From Roseibium sediminicola (GTDB taxonomy: Bacteria > Pseudomonadota > Alphaproteobacteria > Rhizobiales > Stappiaceae): a DNA stretch of 64,000 nucleotides. The notes below the pieces were generated by a model, which saw only the letters and a list, made by a program, of their open reading frames with translations, was not told the origin of the DNA and ran no database searches. How positions within the stretch are numbered: the first letter of the stretch is position 1; each line of letters opens with the position of its first letter. Shown here piece by piece: positions 61,919-64,000 of the stretch. The stretch lies in NCBI RefSeq assembly GCF_023156505.1, contig NZ_JALNMJ010000007.1, positions 186,001 through 250,000 on the forward strand, given 5' to 3'. A program made the position numbers and the translations under genes.

Positions 61919-62746
61919 GTGTTGCAGAGCTACGAAACCCTAAGACAAACAGGCATTGCCACTGTCCGCGCACAGATCCGCTCGGGCGGCTATGCCTCGC
62001 ACACGGCCGGTCTCGGCAGGAACCTGCTGCAGGCGAACCTGGCCATCATTCCGCAAGAATTCGCGTTGGATTTCATGCGCTTCTGCCAGCGCAACCCGAA
62101 ACCGTGCCCCTTGATTGGAGCGTCGGATACCGGCAATCCGATCCTGTTTACCCTCGGCCAGGATATCGACATCCGCACGGACGTGCCAGCCTACAACATC
62201 TATCGCAACGGACAACTGGTGCAATCGGTGACGGAGATAGGGGATCTCTGGACCGACGATCTGGTCGCCTTCGCGCTCGGCTGTTCCTTCACCTTCGAAC
62301 ACGCCCTGATCGAGGCCGGCTTCGAGCTTTGGCACATCGCCAACAACGTCACCGTGCCGATGTACCGCTCCAGCCTGGAGACAGTTCCGGCCGGACCGTT
62401 CCGCGGGCCGACGGTTGTCTCCATGCGCATGATCCCGGAAGAGCGGGTCGAGGAAGCCGTCGCGATTTCGGCGCGGTTTCCACTGGCACACGGCTCGCCC
62501 GTCCATGTGGGCGATCCGGCGGCCATCGGTATTTCGGATCTCTCGGCACCTGACTGGGGAGACAGCGTGCCTCAACCGGCGGGTCATACGCCGGTTTTCT
62601 GGGCCTGCGGGGTTACCCCCCAGGCCGTCATCCAGCAAGCGGCGCTGCCGCTGCTGATCACGCACAAGCCGGGGCACATGCTGATCACCGATGTGCCCGA
62701 TACGGCGGAAATTCCAATCATAACAAACAAGAACATGCCAAGATAA
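61919..62746 (+). CDS. DUF1445 putative hydro-lyase / D-glutamate cyclase family protein
   Basis: 275 residues. Strong family signatures: NLLQANLAIIPQEFALDFMRFCQRNPKPCPLIGASDTGNP, LWTDDLVAFALGCSFTFEHALIEAG, NVTVPMYRSSLETVPAGPF, VVSMRMIP, FPLAHGSPVHVGDP, PVFWACGVTPQAVIQQAALPLLITHKPGHMLITD. GTG start 61919 behind GGAGGAAAATCCT. Mammalian relatives convert D-glutamate to 5-oxo-D-proline; bacterial members are mostly uncharacterised. Adjacent TRAP genes suggest it acts on an imported acid. Confidence 0.92.
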   Translation: MLQSYETLRQTGIATVRAQIRSGGYASHTAGLGRNLLQANLAIIPQEFALDFMRFCQRNPKPCPLIGASDTGNPILFTLGQDIDIRTDVPAYNIYRNGQLVQSVTEIGDLWTDDLVAFALGCSFTFEHALIEAGFELWHIANNVTVPMYRSSLETVPAGPFRGPTVVSMRMIPEERVEEAVAISARFPLAHGSPVHVGDPAAIGISDLSAPDWGDSVPQPAGHTPVFWACGVTPQAVIQQAALPLLITHKPGHMLITDVPDTAEIPIITNKNMPR

Positions 62747-62766
62747 ACCTTCACGGAGTGGAACCT

Positions 62767-63804
62767 ATGAAAAAGATCCTGCTTTCCCTATTGGCCTCTG
62801 CGGCCCTGTCCTCGCCGGCGCTTGCCGAAGAGCTGTCTGTTGTCGGCAGCTGGTCCAGCCTGCCGCTGCACAAGGAGTTCGAGGCGCCGTTCTGGCAGAC
62901 GAAGCTTCCGGAAGCTTCCGGCGGCACCATCGAGACGACGGTGACCACCCACAACCAGATGAATCTGGGTGTCGGCGAGGTTTTCCGCCTGCTTGGCCAG
63001 GGTGTCTTCGATGTCGGCATGACGGTCGGCGACTATGCAGTTGCCGACGCACCGGAACTGGAAGGGCTCGACGTGCCGCTGGTGGCCATGTCCGCGGACA
63101 AGGCCAAGGCAGCTGTTGAAGCGGCGCGGCCGATGGTCGAGGAGATCTTCGAAAAGCGCTTCAATTCCAAGGTTCTGGCGATTGCGCCCTATCCGCCGCA
63201 GGTGGTGTTCTGCAACGCCGAAGTCGGGTCTCTGGACGATCTGAAAGGCCTCAAGGTGCGCGCGTCCGGCCGCATGACGGCGAAATTCCTGGAAGCGCTT
63301 GGCGCCGAAGGCATCACGGTTTCCTTCTCCGAAGTGCCGGGCGCTTTGCAGAAAGGCGTTGTCGACTGCGCGGTGACGGGGGCCGGCTCCGGATACAGCG
63401 CCGGCTGGTGGGAAGTTTCCACCCATCTGCTGCCGATCCCGCTCGGCGGCTGGGACCCGGTGGTGACCGCCATCAATCTCGACAAGTGGAATACGCTGAG
63501 CGACGACACCAAAGCCCTGATCGAAAAGGAAATCGCCAGCCAGTTCGAGGCACCTGCCTGGGCGGTCGCCGAGGGCGCGCTCGCCAATGACATTGCCTGC
63601 CTGACCGGCAAGGGCGATTGCACCTCCGGCGACAGCCGCAACATGGTGCTGGTCGAAGCCAGCGACGGCGACATCGAGCGCGCCCGCGAGATCCTGCAGA
63701 CGGTGGTGCTGCCGGAATGGGCAGAACGGGCCGGCGGCGACTGGGCCGCGCGCTGGAACGACAGTGTCGGCGCTGTTGTCGGCGTCACCATCAAGACCAA
63801 CTGA
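62767..63804 (+). CDS. TRAP transporter solute-binding protein (DctP family)
   Basis: 345 residues. Signal KKILLSLLASAALSSPALAE, then ELSVVGSWSSLPLHKEFEAPFWQTKLPEASGG, GVGEVFRLLGQGVFDVGMTVGDYAV, FCNAEVGSLDDLKGLKVRASGRMTAKFLEALGAEGITVSFSEVPGALQKGVVDCAVTGAGSGYS, with an arginine in VRASGR at the usual carboxylate-binding position. ATG 62767 after GGAGTGGAACCT. It follows the DUF1445 gene by 20 bases and precedes a DctQ gene. Confidence 0.93.
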   Translation: MKKILLSLLASAALSSPALAEELSVVGSWSSLPLHKEFEAPFWQTKLPEASGGTIETTVTTHNQMNLGVGEVFRLLGQGVFDVGMTVGDYAVADAPELEGLDVPLVAMSADKAKAAVEAARPMVEEIFEKRFNSKVLAIAPYPPQVVFCNAEVGSLDDLKGLKVRASGRMTAKFLEALGAEGITVSFSEVPGALQKGVVDCAVTGAGSGYSAGWWEVSTHLLPIPLGGWDPVVTAINLDKWNTLSDDTKALIEKEIASQFEAPAWAVAEGALANDIACLTGKGDCTSGDSRNMVLVEASDGDIERAREILQTVVLPEWAERAGGDWAARWNDSVGAVVGVTIKTN

Positions 63805-63822
63805 CGGACGGGAGAGGTCAAG

Positions 63823-64000
63823 GTGGCGGAGACGCTTCTATCAATCCTGTCCCGGATCAACCGGGCCGTCGCGATTGCCGTCGGCTTGTTGTTCCTGACC
63901 TGTGCAGGACTTGTTCTCATTGATATAGGTCTCCGCCAGCTTGGCGCGTCCCTTGGCGGCACGGACGAGATTTCCGGTTATGTGATGGCGATCGGCACAG
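63823..64000 (+). CDS. TRAP transporter small membrane subunit DctQ (partial, cut by window edge)
   Basis: First 59 residues only: MAETLLSILSRINRAVAIAVG, then a membrane segment LLFLTCAGLVLIDIGLRQLG and LGGTDEISGYVMAIGT, a normal DctQ opening (conserved E in ...DEISGY). GTG start at 63823 after GGAGAGGTCAAG. Continues beyond the window, presumably followed by dctM. Confidence 0.88.
   Translation, partial: MAETLLSILSRINRAVAIAVGLLFLTCAGLVLIDIGLRQLGASLGGTDEISGYVMAIGT

Overview
The window comes from a high-GC alphaproteobacterium. The best guess is a marine or plant-associated member of the Stappiaceae/Labrenzia-Roseibium type, or a near relative among the Rhizobiales or Rhodobacterales. Clues are a smoEFGK-type polyol operon, RirA-like (TGA-N9-TCA) and Irr-like (ICE) iron boxes in front of haem genes, many TRAP and tripartite tricarboxylate (TTT) transporters, a DUF1523-containing AAA operon typical of this class, and palindromic GTCATCC...GGATGAC intergenic repeats. 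This assignment is inference from gene content; there is no rRNA or tRNA in the window.

Layout. 1-7972: histidine utilisation (hutIHGU leftward, hutFC rightward) with a TRAP solute-binding gene behind hutU. 7973-10818: a lower-GC patch with an orphan cysteine-rich gene and a frameshifted hutC fragment, then a lytic transglycosylase and a CadD-like membrane protein. 11098-17826: tctCBA transporter leftward; tctDE two-component system plus a periplasmic binding protein rightward. 17827-25343: haem uptake (TonB receptor, hmuSTUV) with a composite iron-regulated intergenic region, then a hypothetical. 25504-26037: Tat-exported thioredoxin-like protein. 26510-34069: LacI-controlled sorbitol/mannitol ABC transporter with two polyol dehydrogenases. 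34481-40712: an uncharacterised five-gene operon built around an AAA ATPase (coiled-coil protein, conserved hypothetical, AAA, conserved hypothetical, DUF1523 membrane protein). 41062-49618: LacI-controlled ABC transporter with a tiny membrane protein, two ATPases and a dihydroxyacetone-type kinase. 50302-60411: TRAP transporter, SDR, crotonase, MarR, feruloyl-CoA synthase, amidohydrolase, DUF3237 and acyl-CoA dehydrogenase, which together look like CoA-dependent shortening of hydroxycinnamate side chains with a hydrolytic retro-Claisen step. 60944-64000: LysR, DUF1445 hydro-lyase/D-glutamate cyclase family protein and the start of another TRAP transporter.

How it works together. Most of the window is a series of scavenging modules, each pairing a high-affinity uptake system with its catabolic enzymes and a dedicated regulator whose candidate operator can often be read in the adjacent intergenic DNA. 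Several transporter operons carry a hairpin just after the binding-protein gene, a plausible way to make more binding protein than permease. The best candidate for an undescribed system is the five-gene AAA operon at 34481-40712. The hydroxycinnamate locus with DUF3237 and the DUF1445-TRAP locus are next.
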